From assembly GCA_028275345.1 (NCBI GenBank), contig JAPWUV010000003.1, positions 293,587 to 357,586 on the forward strand: DNA of 64,000 bases, given 5' to 3'. A program made the translations under genes and the position numbers. Under the pieces are notes generated by a model. That model saw only the letters and a program-made list of their open reading frames with translations. It did no database searches and was not told the origin of the DNA. This stretch comes from a bacterium (lineage in GTDB: Bacteria; Zhuqueibacterota; Zhuqueibacteria; Oleimicrobiales; Geothermoviventaceae). Position 1 is the stretch's first letter, and every line of letters starts with the position of its first letter. This document shows, piece by piece, positions 53,793 to 62,753 of the stretch.

Positions 53793-54992
53793 GTGCGTCT
53801 ACGACGGGTGACGATCCCCAGCATGCTGCTGGCAGCTGGGCTCTTGCAATCCGCTGCCTCGCAGGACCTAAGGGGCACGTGGCAGGTCGTGCCCTTTGCA
53901 GGCTCGGTGAAGATGGTTTTGGGGGAGGTGGACCGATCATCGATCGAGCAATGGGCGGGACTTGCCCTTTCCTACCAGTTCGATCCCCGTTGGAGCGCAG
54001 GGCTTTCCGTGGCCTACGGCTGGGTGTATCCGAAGGCGCCGGGAGGGAGTCCTTTCCGCGCGGCTGGTCATTACAAGACGGTCCTTGCTCCTCTCGATCT
54101 GGAGGCGTGCTATTTCGCGCGTGACGGGGGACGGTTCCGGCCTGTTTTCATCCTCGGACTCGGATTGACGCACTGGGACATCCGCGACATCCGCGGAGAG
54201 AGTTGCACCTTCGCCACGGGCAGTTCAGTGCAAGGCGGAAAGCTCACGCCCACCGTCATCCTCGGCGCGGGAGTGGACTGCCGCCTCAACGCACGCTCCG
54301 CCCTTCGCCTCGGAGTGCGCTGGCACCAGCTTCTCAAGGGCGGCGAGAGCACCATCGGCGGCGATCCGCCAGATGACAATCGCGCCATCGTCGAATTGGC
54401 AATGGGCCTCGTCCTATACTTCGGAGGTTCCCGCGACCGGGACCGGGACGGCATCGCCGATGAATTTGACCTCGCCCCCTCCGAGCCAGAGGATCTGGAC
54501 GGCTTCGACGATGCCGACGGCATACCCGACCCCGACAACGACCGAGATGGCATCCCAGACTCCCTGGACATGGCACCCAATGCCCCCGAAGACCGCGATG
54601 GATTTCAAGATGCGGACGGGATCCCCGATCCGGACAACGACGGGGATGGAATCCGCGATGAGGTGGATCGTTGCCCCGATCTGGCGGAGGATTTCGACGG
54701 GTTCGAGGACCACGACGGCTGTCCCGATCTGGACAACGATGGTGATGGGATCCTGGACCGGGACGATCGTTGCCCCAATGAGCCGGAGACCCTCAACGGG
54801 TACCGGGACGAAGACGGCTGTCCGGATGAACCCCCTCCGCCGGCTCGGGAACCACGGGGCAAATCGGGCGGAGACCAAGCTGCCGAGAGATTCGCGTGCC
54901 TGCGGGGCTCGGTTCCGAAGCTTGCGACGGCTGAGTGGCCCGTGGCTTTCGGCGCGATCCACAATTCGCCGGGAAGGAACCGCCGGCTCTGA
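53793..54992 (+). CDS. outer-membrane barrel with thrombospondin type 3 repeats, lacking an OmpA domain
   Basis: 399 residues from GTG behind GGGAGAAGGG. A signal peptide (to AASQ) leads into an eight-strand-type barrel (about 25-210, ending MGLVLYFGG). Calcium-binding thrombospondin type 3 repeats follow (about 213-345; DRDGIADEFD, DNDRDGIPDSLD, DNDGDGIRDEVDRCPD, DNDGDGILDRDDRCPN). In OmpA-like proteins this linker precedes a peptidoglycan-binding OmpA domain. Here only a basic 50-residue tail remains, whose last residues (NSPGRNRRL) faintly recall the GRxxNRRV end of OmpA. It may be a deletion or frameshift product, or a genuine OmpA-less variant. Confidence 0.75.
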   Translation: MRLRRVTIPSMLLAAGLLQSAASQDLRGTWQVVPFAGSVKMVLGEVDRSSIEQWAGLALSYQFDPRWSAGLSVAYGWVYPKAPGGSPFRAAGHYKTVLAPLDLEACYFARDGGRFRPVFILGLGLTHWDIRDIRGESCTFATGSSVQGGKLTPTVILGAGVDCRLNARSALRLGVRWHQLLKGGESTIGGDPPDDNRAIVELAMGLVLYFGGSRDRDRDGIADEFDLAPSEPEDLDGFDDADGIPDPDNDRDGIPDSLDMAPNAPEDRDGFQDADGIPDPDNDGDGIRDEVDRCPDLAEDFDGFEDHDGCPDLDNDGDGILDRDDRCPNEPETLNGYRDEDGCPDEPPPPAREPRGKSGGDQAAERFACLRGSVPKLATAEWPVAFGAIHNSPGRNRRL

Positions 54993-55221
54993 GCGAACGT
55001 CCGAAGTCCGCTTGTCGCGGCTTGCGATACTCGGGTCTCGTCGCCTCAGACGCATGTGCGGAGAGGACGGAGGTCCGAGCAGGATCGTGCAGTCCAGGTA
55101 GGGTTTTGCCGGACGGCGCGCTCGGACGGTCAGCTGCCGGCGGGATACGCGGCGCGCTGCCTGCACAGTTTGGACGAAAAAGTTCCGCCGGGCCGCTACC
55201 CCCCTCGACCGGAGTAGAGAC

Positions 55222-57753
55222 ATGGTTCCGGAAGGGAAGAGATTCCTGATCATCCACGCCCACTTCTACCAGCCTCCGAGAGAGAACCCCTGGACTGGAG
55301 AGATCGCGAGGGAGCACAGCGCTGCCCCGTATCATGACTGGAACGAACGCATCCTGCAGGAGTGTTACCGGCCGAACTCCGCGTCGCGGATCCTGGACAG
55401 CCGGGGGCGGGTGCTGAAGATCGTCAACAACTACCGGCGCGTCAGCTTCAACATCGGACCCACGCTCGCCCAGTGGCTCGAGAGCCACGCGCCGGAGGCG
55501 TATCGAAGGATCTTGGCGGCGGACAAGGAAAGCCTCGATCAGCAAGGCGGGCACGGCAACGCCATTGCACAGGCGTACAATCACATGATTCTTCCCCTGG
55601 CTAACGAGCGGGATCTTCGGACGCAAATCCTGTGGGGGATTGCGGACTTCCGCCATCGCTTCGGACGCGAGCCGGAGGCCATGTGGTTACCCGAAACGGC
55701 GGTGAACCGGCAGGTCCTGGCCGCCCTTCTGGATTACGGGATGAGATACGTGATCCTCTCCCCCTACCAGGCGCGGCGAGTACGGAGACTGGATGGACGC
55801 AGCCGCTGGATCGAGGTGAGCGGCGGGCGAGTGGATACCTCCCGCCCCTACCGCTGGACTCGGACGGACGGCAAGGGCATCGACGTCCTGTTCTACCACG
55901 GGGAGCTCTCCCAGAGAATCAGCTTTGGTGACGTGCTCACGAACGCCGGCTATTTTGCGGGACAGGTGCTGGCGGCCTTCCCGAGAGGGGCGAAGAAAGA
56001 CCAACTGGTTCTGATCGCGACGGATGGTGAGACCTACGGCCACCACAAGCCTTTCGGCGACATGGCGCTCTCCTACATGCTGGAAATGGAGCTGCCAAAG
56101 ACGGATGTGCAAGTGACCAATCCCGCCGCGTTCCTGGAAGGGTGCCGTCCGGAATGGGAGGTCGAGATCGATGAGGGGCCGGACGGCCGGGGGAGCTCCT
56201 GGAGCTGTCCCCACGGAGTGGGCCGCTGGTACCGCGACTGCGGTTGCAGTACCGGTGGACAGCCGGGATGGCATCAACGCTGGCGCGGACCCCTGCGGGA
56301 GGCACTGGATTTCCTGCGGGACAAGTTGGTTCGCTTGTTCGAGGAACAGGGCGACGGACTTTTCCGCGAGCCGTGGCAGGCTCGCGACGCCTACATCAGC
56401 GTGGTGCTGGACCGCTCGGCGGAAAACGTGGCCCGGTTCTTCGCCGAGCATTGTCCCGGAGCGAACTCTCCGGAAGCCCAGGTACGCGCCTTGAAGCTGC
56501 TGGAGATGCAGCGCCACGCCATGCTCATGTACACAAGCTGCGGATGGTTCTTCGCCGACATCTCGGGGCTGGAGACCGTGCAGATCTTGCGGTACGCCGC
56601 CCGAGCCCTTGAGCTCGCGGAGGATCTGGGGGCCAACGGCTTGGAAACCGATTTCCTGAGGATCCTGGAGACGGCGCCCAGCAACCTTCCCGACATCAAG
56701 AATGGGCGGATTGTGTGGGAGCGATTCGTCCGCCCCGCGGCGGTGGACCATCGCAAGGTAGTTCACACCTTCGCGGTCCAATCGATGGTGTGGAAGCGCT
56801 ATCAGCGAGCAGTTTTTCACAGCTGGGAGCTTGAGCCCGCGGATGCGCAGACGCTTTCGTGGAAGGATGGCCAGCTCCTGGCTGGCTCGGTCCGCCTCCG
56901 GGACGGCATCACCTGGGATCGCAAAGCCCTGCAGTTCGCGGAATTCCACCTGGGTGGGCTCGATTTTCGGGGATTTGTGGCGCCGGTGGAGGAGGGCCCG
57001 CCTCTCCTCGAAAAGCTCGAGGAGTACCGGAGGCAGGCCTCCGATCCCGGCGACCTGCTGGAACGACTCGGCCAGACCCTCGATGAGCTTCCGCTTCGCT
57101 TCGCCGATCTTCTTGAGGAAGACCGAGTCGGGCTCATCCGTCACCTTTTCTCCGACAGTCTGGAGGCTGCTCGGGCGCAGTGGGAGCGGGTTTATCAGGA
57201 GAGCGAGGATCTGATCGAAGACGTTGCCGAGTTAGGCTATCGCCTTCCGGAGGAGCTGACGGCGGCCGCCCAGATTGCCCTTTCCCGCCGAGTCACGCGT
57301 CTGCTGAAGAGGTCTTTGCCGAGGATGGATTCTTCGTCGCTCAGCCAGGTTCTCTACTGGCACGACTTGGCCGCAAGGCTGGGGCTCCGCCTCGAGTTTG
57401 CCGAAGCACAAGAGTTTTTGTTGCGCGCGGCAGAGGAACTGCGGACGAGGGTGGAACGGGAATGGCGTGCCGAGCCTTGCGTCCGGCTGATCCGGCTGAT
57501 CGAGGTGAGCCGGAGGTTACAAATCGCCCTTGACGAAACCTCGCTTCAGGACTGGTATTGGTTCTCGATTCGGGACCGGGTCGAGGAGCTCGTGGCGAAG
57601 GTGGCGAAAGGGCAAACGGCGGGGTCACGGTACGTACTGGCTTCGGCCTTGCTTCGTCTTGGCGCCCATCTCAATCTGAACCTGGACGATTTGAAGGAGC
57701 GGCTTCGGCCCTTGGAAGAGCTCCTGAGCCGCGACCCGGGCTATTGGCCTTGA
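55222..57753 (+). CDS. glycoside hydrolase family 57 protein with DUF3536
   Basis: 843 residues. The GH57 barrel occupies about 8-300: HAHFYQPPRENPW, the nucleophile E158 in WLPETAV, and the acid/base D268 in ATDGETYGHH. The remainder (about 300-843) is the DUF3536 extension. The insert CPHGVGRWYRDCGC has cysteines that could bind a metal. GH57 enzymes are amylases, amylopullulanases, branching enzymes or 4-alpha-glucanotransferases. No signal peptide is seen, so it is probably cytosolic glycogen metabolism. The start is preceded by GGAG and a 230-base gap without a recognisable promoter. Confidence 0.9.
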   Translation: MVPEGKRFLIIHAHFYQPPRENPWTGEIAREHSAAPYHDWNERILQECYRPNSASRILDSRGRVLKIVNNYRRVSFNIGPTLAQWLESHAPEAYRRILAADKESLDQQGGHGNAIAQAYNHMILPLANERDLRTQILWGIADFRHRFGREPEAMWLPETAVNRQVLAALLDYGMRYVILSPYQARRVRRLDGRSRWIEVSGGRVDTSRPYRWTRTDGKGIDVLFYHGELSQRISFGDVLTNAGYFAGQVLAAFPRGAKKDQLVLIATDGETYGHHKPFGDMALSYMLEMELPKTDVQVTNPAAFLEGCRPEWEVEIDEGPDGRGSSWSCPHGVGRWYRDCGCSTGGQPGWHQRWRGPLREALDFLRDKLVRLFEEQGDGLFREPWQARDAYISVVLDRSAENVARFFAEHCPGANSPEAQVRALKLLEMQRHAMLMYTSCGWFFADISGLETVQILRYAARALELAEDLGANGLETDFLRILETAPSNLPDIKNGRIVWERFVRPAAVDHRKVVHTFAVQSMVWKRYQRAVFHSWELEPADAQTLSWKDGQLLAGSVRLRDGITWDRKALQFAEFHLGGLDFRGFVAPVEEGPPLLEKLEEYRRQASDPGDLLERLGQTLDELPLRFADLLEEDRVGLIRHLFSDSLEAARAQWERVYQESEDLIEDVAELGYRLPEELTAAAQIALSRRVTRLLKRSLPRMDSSSLSQVLYWHDLAARLGLRLEFAEAQEFLLRAAEELRTRVEREWRAEPCVRLIRLIEVSRRLQIALDETSLQDWYWFSIRDRVEELVAKVAKGQTAGSRYVLASALLRLGAHLNLNLDDLKERLRPLEELLSRDPGYWP

Positions 57754-57969
57754 GCAGAATCGCGGGGGTCAAACGAAGGGTTCGACGTGGCTCGGGGCGG
57801 GCGGGAAAGGCCCAAGCTCCGGATGGCGACGCGGCGTCGATTGCCGGACCCCGCGAGTCTCCGCGGTTTCTGCTTGAGGGGACCCGAGGGGTCCCGGGGA
57901 TTCTTCGGGAAGACCCGGAGGTTCCAGGCATGTCCGATGCGTGAATTGTGACACGGGCCCAAAAACGCC

Positions 57970-57998
57970 TTGACATTCCTTGGGAAGAGGCTTAAATT
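57970..57998 (+). promoter_or_regulatory. strong candidate promoter, TTGACA-N17-TAAATT
   Basis: -35 at 57970-57975, -10 at 57993-57998. The leader to the T9SS cargo gene is about 140 nt. It contains an AAAGGAGG at 58041-58047 not used by any clear ORF, and weak AGGTG/CACCT pairing. The rest of the 57754-58144 gap shows nothing else. Confidence 0.65.
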
Positions 57999-58144
57999 CA
58001 CCGCGCCACGGAGGGGAGGCGTGGGTGCGCACGAGGACGAAAGGAGGTGGTGAGGCGCGAGATCCCAAGGGGTTCACCTGAGACATGGGGGAGGTCAAAG
58101 GAAGAGAGGTGGCGGGTGTGACCCAACGAGAAGGAGGAGCGAGG

Positions 58145-60247
58145 ATGCGAAGAGGGTTATGGTCTGCGCTCGTGGCAATGTTGGTCCTCGGGGTGACAGT
58201 GGGGGCGTCGGCAGCCGACAAGGCGTACGGTCTGCTCATCCCGTCCAAGGGGGGAGACAAGAGTGAGGTCATCTACCTGACGCCGGCCGAATGGGCTGCT
58301 CTCCGCAGCGCATCCCCGAGCCTGGGCAAGTACGCTTCCACGATGGGAGTTATCGACACGGTGTGGACCGAGAAGACTTTGACCGGGGTCAACTTCGGTT
58401 TTGCCAGCGGCGACACTTTTGCGGCCTATTTCAAGCCGCCAGCCGCCATGATCGTCAAGGCGATCGGCTTCAACGCCCATACTTGGAGCACATCTCCATT
58501 GTCGGACGGGATCTCGGTGAGCTTGCGGTGGGCGCTGGGGTATCACGCGGACTACCCCCCGGACAGCGTGAACGCAGCGGGATGGATTGGGTACTGGGAG
58601 GACGGTAGGTGGGTTCACAGTACCTTCGCGCCGCAGCCGCCGCTAGGTCAGATGTTCTGGGGCGATCTCCCTTGGACCGTAGACCAAAACGCGATCGAGG
58701 AAGTGCCCACCTACTACCTCGGGACTGAGCCGGATGTTGGCCGACAAGATTTCTTCGTGGTGATCGTGCCGTACGGTGGTCCGTCGGGAGCGTATGTGGG
58801 TTTTGACGCTGGGACGGCTACCAGCATTAAGGCCCGGGGCCTGAAGTACTACCAGGGGTCCGGGACGTCGGGAAAGCGGGGTTGGCACATCCGGACTTAC
58901 GGCTGGTGGACCTACTGTGTGGTGGAGTTCTACGAGAATACCCCGCCCTCCATCGTCGGACCGAATCAGCTCAACAGTACCTACAACCCTAACAAGGAAT
59001 TTAAGGTCCGAGCCGAGATCACCGACGTCGATGCTTCCAACCCGGCCAACGCGGGTGTAGCGGAGGCCTACGTCGTGTGGCAGACCCAGGCGAAGAAGGA
59101 TTCCGCTCGGATGAGCAATGTGGGCGGGAACACTTGGGAAGGGCAGATCACGGGTCTCAGCGTTGGCGATCAGGTGACCTATTGGGTCGGCGTGAAGGAT
59201 AAGGGCGGTCTCTATGCCGCGAGCGGCAAGCGGTCCTTCCGCATCGCTCAGCCGCAGAACCCGGGCGCGGATCTGCTGGTTTGCTTCCAAGGCCCGCACA
59301 ATCCTGACTTTTACACCGACATCCTGGACAATCTGGGCTACGTGTACGAGGTCTGGGACGCGGATGCTGAGCACGGGATCGACGAGTCCGTGACCAACTT
59401 CGGCTGGGGAACCATCCTCATGGGCGGCTGGGTCGTGAACACGATCCCGACTCGGGGCTACCAGGGCAATGCGTACGGGGCGTTCATGTCCCGGGGTGGC
59501 AACCTCTTCCTGAGCAGTATGGACTACTTCTACGCCAATGGCGAGGCGGCGCAGCCGACCTTTGAGGCGGGCAACTTCGCGTATGACTACTTCGGGATCA
59601 CCGGCGGGCTGAACGATCCGGGCCAGAACCTGGATTCGCTCATTGTGGGTGTGGCTGGCGACCCAATTTCCGGCGACTTCGCCACCACCCCTCTGAGCCT
59701 GAGCTGGTACGCTTTCAGCAGGCACCGTGACTATAACTGGATTGACTACATCTCCGGGACGACGGGCAACGCCACCGTGATTTTCACCGCGGAGAGCGGA
59801 AAGACCGTCGGCGTGCGGAACCAGGGCGCCAACTTCAAGACGGTGCTCCTCACCTTCATGGCCGATGCCAGCGGCGACTCGGTACCCAGTGCGGGTCTGC
59901 AGAAGCTGGTTGCCAACGTCCTCACTTGGTTCGGCACCAAGAAGGGGCCGACGGGGGTGGCGGAAGCTGGCAAAGAAATCCCCACCAGCTACAGCCTGAG
60001 CCAGAACTACCCGAACCCCTTCAACCCCGCCACGACCATCGAGTTCAGCCTGGCGAAGGCTGGGCGCGTGGAGCTGAGCGTGTACAATGTGCTGGGTCAG
60101 AAGGTGGCGACGCTGGTTGACGGCTACAAGCCGGCCGGCCAGCACAAGGTCACCTTCGACGCCCGCGGCCTGCCGAGCGGCGTGTACTTCTACAAGCTGC
60201 AGGCCGGCGACTACCAGGCGATCCACAAGATGGTGCTGACCCGGTAA
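58145..60247 (+). CDS. secreted protein with type IX secretion (Por) C-terminal sorting domain
   Basis: 700 residues from the ATG at 58145 (AAGGAGG upstream). A signal peptide ends near ASAAD. The body is mainly beta-rich, with a fibronectin/Ig-like segment (about 300-375) and a region rich in aromatic and acidic residues (about 375-600) resembling a gliding-machinery/propeptide fold. The last 80 residues are a standard sorting domain: YSLSQNYPNPFNPATTIEFSL, then VYNVLGQKVATLVDG, LPSGVYFYKL and a final basic-hydrophobic strand. It should be exported by Sec then through the outer membrane by the type IX system. Its function is unknown. Strong promoter and terminator suggest high expression. 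Confidence 0.85.
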   Translation: MRRGLWSALVAMLVLGVTVGASAADKAYGLLIPSKGGDKSEVIYLTPAEWAALRSASPSLGKYASTMGVIDTVWTEKTLTGVNFGFASGDTFAAYFKPPAAMIVKAIGFNAHTWSTSPLSDGISVSLRWALGYHADYPPDSVNAAGWIGYWEDGRWVHSTFAPQPPLGQMFWGDLPWTVDQNAIEEVPTYYLGTEPDVGRQDFFVVIVPYGGPSGAYVGFDAGTATSIKARGLKYYQGSGTSGKRGWHIRTYGWWTYCVVEFYENTPPSIVGPNQLNSTYNPNKEFKVRAEITDVDASNPANAGVAEAYVVWQTQAKKDSARMSNVGGNTWEGQITGLSVGDQVTYWVGVKDKGGLYAASGKRSFRIAQPQNPGADLLVCFQGPHNPDFYTDILDNLGYVYEVWDADAEHGIDESVTNFGWGTILMGGWVVNTIPTRGYQGNAYGAFMSRGGNLFLSSMDYFYANGEAAQPTFEAGNFAYDYFGITGGLNDPGQNLDSLIVGVAGDPISGDFATTPLSLSWYAFSRHRDYNWIDYISGTTGNATVIFTAESGKTVGVRNQGANFKTVLLTFMADASGDSVPSAGLQKLVANVLTWFGTKKGPTGVAEAGKEIPTSYSLSQNYPNPFNPATTIEFSLAKAGRVELSVYNVLGQKVATLVDGYKPAGQHKVTFDARGLPSGVYFYKLQAGDYQAIHKMVLTR

Positions 60248-60271
60248 GTCCGAATCCCGACCCTGAACCGC

Positions 60272-60317
60272 AAGGGCCGCGGACCGGCATTCTCCGAGCT
60301 CCGCGGCCCTTCTGTTT
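60272..60317 (+). terminator. rho-independent terminator
   Basis: A 12-bp stem AAGGGCCGCGGA (60272-60283) / TCCGCGGCCCTT (60300-60311), 16-nt loop, then CTGTTT. It ends the type IX cargo transcript. Confidence 0.8.
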
Positions 60318-60956
60318 CCCGGGGCAAAGCCTGCGCGCCTCCCCGATTGGAAGGGAGGAGAGGGCCTAATGCGTCTCTTCCGGATGGCGTGTTCCCCCGC
60401 GCCGGCCGAGGGTGACCCGTAAGGAGCGGCCGTGGAGGATTGGACGGCTGTCGCGGGTCAAGACCATGCACGCTGGTCGGTGCGGGTGGTTTCCTCAGGA
60501 TCGGGGTGGACCGAGGCTCAGCAAGGCCACCAGTCCCGGCCGCGTGGCCCTTTCTGCCGGCCGGAGCGCGCCGGGGGGCTTCATCCGCATGCGGCTGGAT
60601 CGGGTCGACCCGGAGCACGGGATCCGCGATTCATTCATTGCTCCGCCGGATCGCAAGCGGTCTTCCGCGGGATCGGGCTTGCCCGGGAGCTCCGAGCATT
60701 CGGACCTCCCTTTGACGGCACGGTTCTTCCCCCCTGAGTCTAAGCTAGAGCTCCAGCTCGGAATGCGTTTTCCCGCAGGAGCCGAGGCCTTACCGCCAGG
60801 CGTTCGCCGGCCCCCAGCCGGCTCTCGGCGTCCGGGGTTGGGTTGGCGCCCCGTTCCTGTTCTCTGCGCAGCGATGGGAATTGCCAAAGCCAGCCGGGCG
60901 CGAAGCGGGGGCTGTGGTTGCGCCGGCCGTCGTTCGGGGCCGGAAGAGAAATCCCC
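60318..60956. other. about 640-base stretch with no supported gene
   Basis: Between the terminator and the promoter of the DUF2892 gene. All six frames give short, Arg/Pro/Gly-rich translations without ribosome sites or family motifs, and I see no tRNA-like cloverleaf. It could be spacer, an RNA gene I do not recognise, or a decayed gene. Confidence 0.4.
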
Positions 60957-60984
60957 TTGCTTCCTGTCCGCGGCTGAGTATTTT
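60957..60984 (+). promoter_or_regulatory. candidate promoter, TTGCTT-N16-TATTTT
   Basis: -35 at 60957-60962, -10 at 60979-60984, about 90 bases ahead of the DUF2892 gene. Confidence 0.5.
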
Positions 60985-61077
60985 TATGCGAGGTTGGGTC
61001 GAGAGGTTGGGCTACGGCGCGTTCCCGTGGGGAACGACCGCAAGTGAGGCAGTGCGTGCAGCCGAAGGGAGGGAAAG

Positions 61078-61281
61078 ATGACGAGGAACGAGGGAACCGC
61101 AGATCGGGTGATTCGGATTCTGCTGGGCATCATTCTGCTGTACCTGGCGACCGCCGTCTTGCGCGGAACGCTCGCCCTGATTTTCGGCATCATTGCGGTG
61201 ATCCTATTGATCACCGGCATCACCGGCTTCTGTCTGCTGTACAAGCTGCTGGGGATGAACACGCTCAAGAAAACGGAGTGA
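61078..61281 (+). CDS. small DUF2892-family membrane protein
   Basis: 67 residues with GGGAGGGA just upstream of the ATG. The polar N-terminus (NEGTADRVIRILLGIILLYLA) and two adjacent helices, the second ending CLLYKLLGMNT, match the DUF2892 (YgaP-type inner-membrane) family. Function is unknown. It is monocistronic between a promoter and a hairpin terminator. Confidence 0.85.
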   Translation: MTRNEGTADRVIRILLGIILLYLATAVLRGTLALIFGIIAVILLITGITGFCLLYKLLGMNTLKKTE

Positions 61282-61308
61282 ACAGGAAGGAAAGGGGCAG
61301 GGCGGGGT

Positions 61309-61342
61309 ACGGGCGGGCTTGCGAGTCCGCCCGTTGTGTTTT
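61309..61342 (+). terminator. rho-independent terminator
   Basis: An 11-bp stem ACGGGCGGGCT / AGTCCGCCCGT (one G-U pair) closes loop TGCG and is followed by TGTGTTTTG. Confidence 0.75.
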
Positions 61343-61454
61343 GAGAGGAAAGGGCGGCTCAAGTTTTTGTTGATGGGAGACGATGTGAGGTGTGGCGGTA
61401 AGCCGCCTCGTGTGTTCGGAGATCCGGAAGATCATCGAAAGAGGGATGAGCGCC

Positions 61455-62555
61455 ATGTTGCGCAATGGCAGGAGGCGAATCGGGGTGCTGACTGGCGGTG
61501 GCGACTGTCCGGGTCTGAATGCCGTGATCCGGGGGGTGGCCAAGGCCAGCATGAGCCTGTACAACATGGAGGTCCTGGGCATTGAGGATGGCTACGAGGG
61601 GCTGATCGAGCGCCGGGTCATGCCCCTGGACTGGGAGAAGGTGTCCGGCATCCTCACCCAGGGGGGGACCATCCTGGGGACCTCGAACCGGGCCAATCCC
61701 TTTCGCTGGCCAGTGAAGAAAGACGGGGAGGAAGTGGAATTCGCGGATGTCTCGGACCAGGTGGTCGAATACGTCGAGGAGCTCGGGCTCGACACGCTGG
61801 TGTGCATCGGCGGGGATGGGACGATGGCCATCGCCCGGCAGCTCAGTCAGAAAGGGGTGCACATCGTAGGGGTGCCCAAGACCATCGACAACGACATTTG
61901 GGGCACGGATATCACGTTCGGTTTTGACTCGGCGCTCCAGACGGCCACGGAAGCCATCGACAAGATCCACACGACGGCGATGTCCCATCATCGGGTGATG
62001 GTCGTGGAGGTAATGGGGCGCTACGCCGGTTGGCTGGCGCTGGAGTCCGGGATTGCTGGAGGCGGCGATGTGATCTTAATCCCCGAGATCCCTTATCGCA
62101 TTGAGAAGGTATGCGAGTATGTCGCGCAGCGAAGCCAACGAGGGCGCCGTTTCAGCATCGTGGTTGTCGCCGAAGGGGCTCGGCCGGAGGGCGGCGACCT
62201 TGTGGTGCAAAGAGTGGTGAAGGACAGCACGGATCCCATCCGCTTGGGGGGAATTGGCCACGTGGTCGCCCGCCAGATCGAGGAGGCCACAGGATTGGAG
62301 ACGCGCGTGACCGTACTGGGTCACCTGCAGAGAGGTGGCACTCCCTCGGCCTTCGACCGAATCCTATCCACTCGCTTCGGCGTGAAAGCGGCCGAGCTTT
62401 GTTTCGATGGCGTCGGGGGCGTAATGGTGGCGGTGAAAGGGAATGAGATCGTTACGGTTCCCCTCAGCGACGTCGGCGGAAAGACCCGAAGGGTCGATCC
62501 CAACCATCCTTTGCTTGCCGTGGCAAGAGGAGTAGGGACCTGCCTCGGCGATTAG
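61455..62555 (+). CDS. pfkA: 6-phosphofructokinase, group III (mixed-substrate) type
   Basis: 366 residues from the ATG at 61455 (GAGGG nine bases upstream; ATG 61446 has no spacing to it). It phosphorylates fructose 6-phosphate. Motifs: VLTGGGDCPGLNAVIRG, the phosphoryl-donor loop GGDGT with G122, PKTIDND with K142, MGRYAGWLAL and LGHLQRGGTPSAFDR. Gly at the first site (E. coli G104) favours ATP; Lys at the second (E. coli G124) is the PPi-enzyme residue. This combination defines the mixed group III, so donor specificity is open. Confidence 0.93.
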   Translation: MLRNGRRRIGVLTGGGDCPGLNAVIRGVAKASMSLYNMEVLGIEDGYEGLIERRVMPLDWEKVSGILTQGGTILGTSNRANPFRWPVKKDGEEVEFADVSDQVVEYVEELGLDTLVCIGGDGTMAIARQLSQKGVHIVGVPKTIDNDIWGTDITFGFDSALQTATEAIDKIHTTAMSHHRVMVVEVMGRYAGWLALESGIAGGGDVILIPEIPYRIEKVCEYVAQRSQRGRRFSIVVVAEGARPEGGDLVVQRVVKDSTDPIRLGGIGHVVARQIEEATGLETRVTVLGHLQRGGTPSAFDRILSTRFGVKAAELCFDGVGGVMVAVKGNEIVTVPLSDVGGKTRRVDPNHPLLAVARGVGTCLGD

Positions 62556-62658
62556 GAGCCTGCGTTTGTGGCCAATCAAAAGGGGGCCCTTCTCCCATCC
62601 TCGGTGAGACCTTCCGGCGCGCGTCTCCTGCTTTGCGTCTGGCCCTGATTCGTGAGAC

Positions 62659-62687
62659 TTGAAGCGGAACGCGCAGTTTTGTATGTT
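62659..62687 (+). promoter_or_regulatory. candidate promoter of the subtilase gene, TTGAAG-N17-TATGTT
   Basis: -35 at 62659-62664, -10 at 62682-62687. Transcription would start about where a stem-loop begins. Confidence 0.5.
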
Positions 62688-62693
62688 GCCATG

Positions 62694-62716
62694 CAGGGTT
62701 TTCCCGGGCAACCCTG
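62694..62716 (+). promoter_or_regulatory. stem-loop at the 5' end of the subtilase transcript
   Basis: CAGGGTT (62694-62700) / AACCCTG (62710-62716) with a 9-nt loop, then TTTCGTTG. It overlaps a second inverted repeat GTTGCC (62685-62690) / GGCAAC (62707-62712). Confidence 0.4.
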
Positions 62717-62753
62717 TTTCGTTGTGGGAAGCTCAGACAGGCAGGAGTGAGAG

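Noticed and set aside
54450..54830. Tandem DNA repeat
   Set aside because: The repeats are the coding sequence of thrombospondin type 3 units (DxDxDG), diverged at DNA level; this is a protein repeat, not a separate DNA element.
54935..55249. Frame that might encode a frameshifted OmpA domain
   Set aside because: LSERPKSACRGL looks loosely like the OmpA LSExRAxAVxxYL helix, but the remaining conserved positions are absent, so I could not support a simple frameshift.
60412..61047. 211-codon frame in the gap after the type IX cargo gene
   Set aside because: No ribosome site, biased Arg/Gly/Pro composition and no recognisable motif; three frames in the same place look equally plausible.
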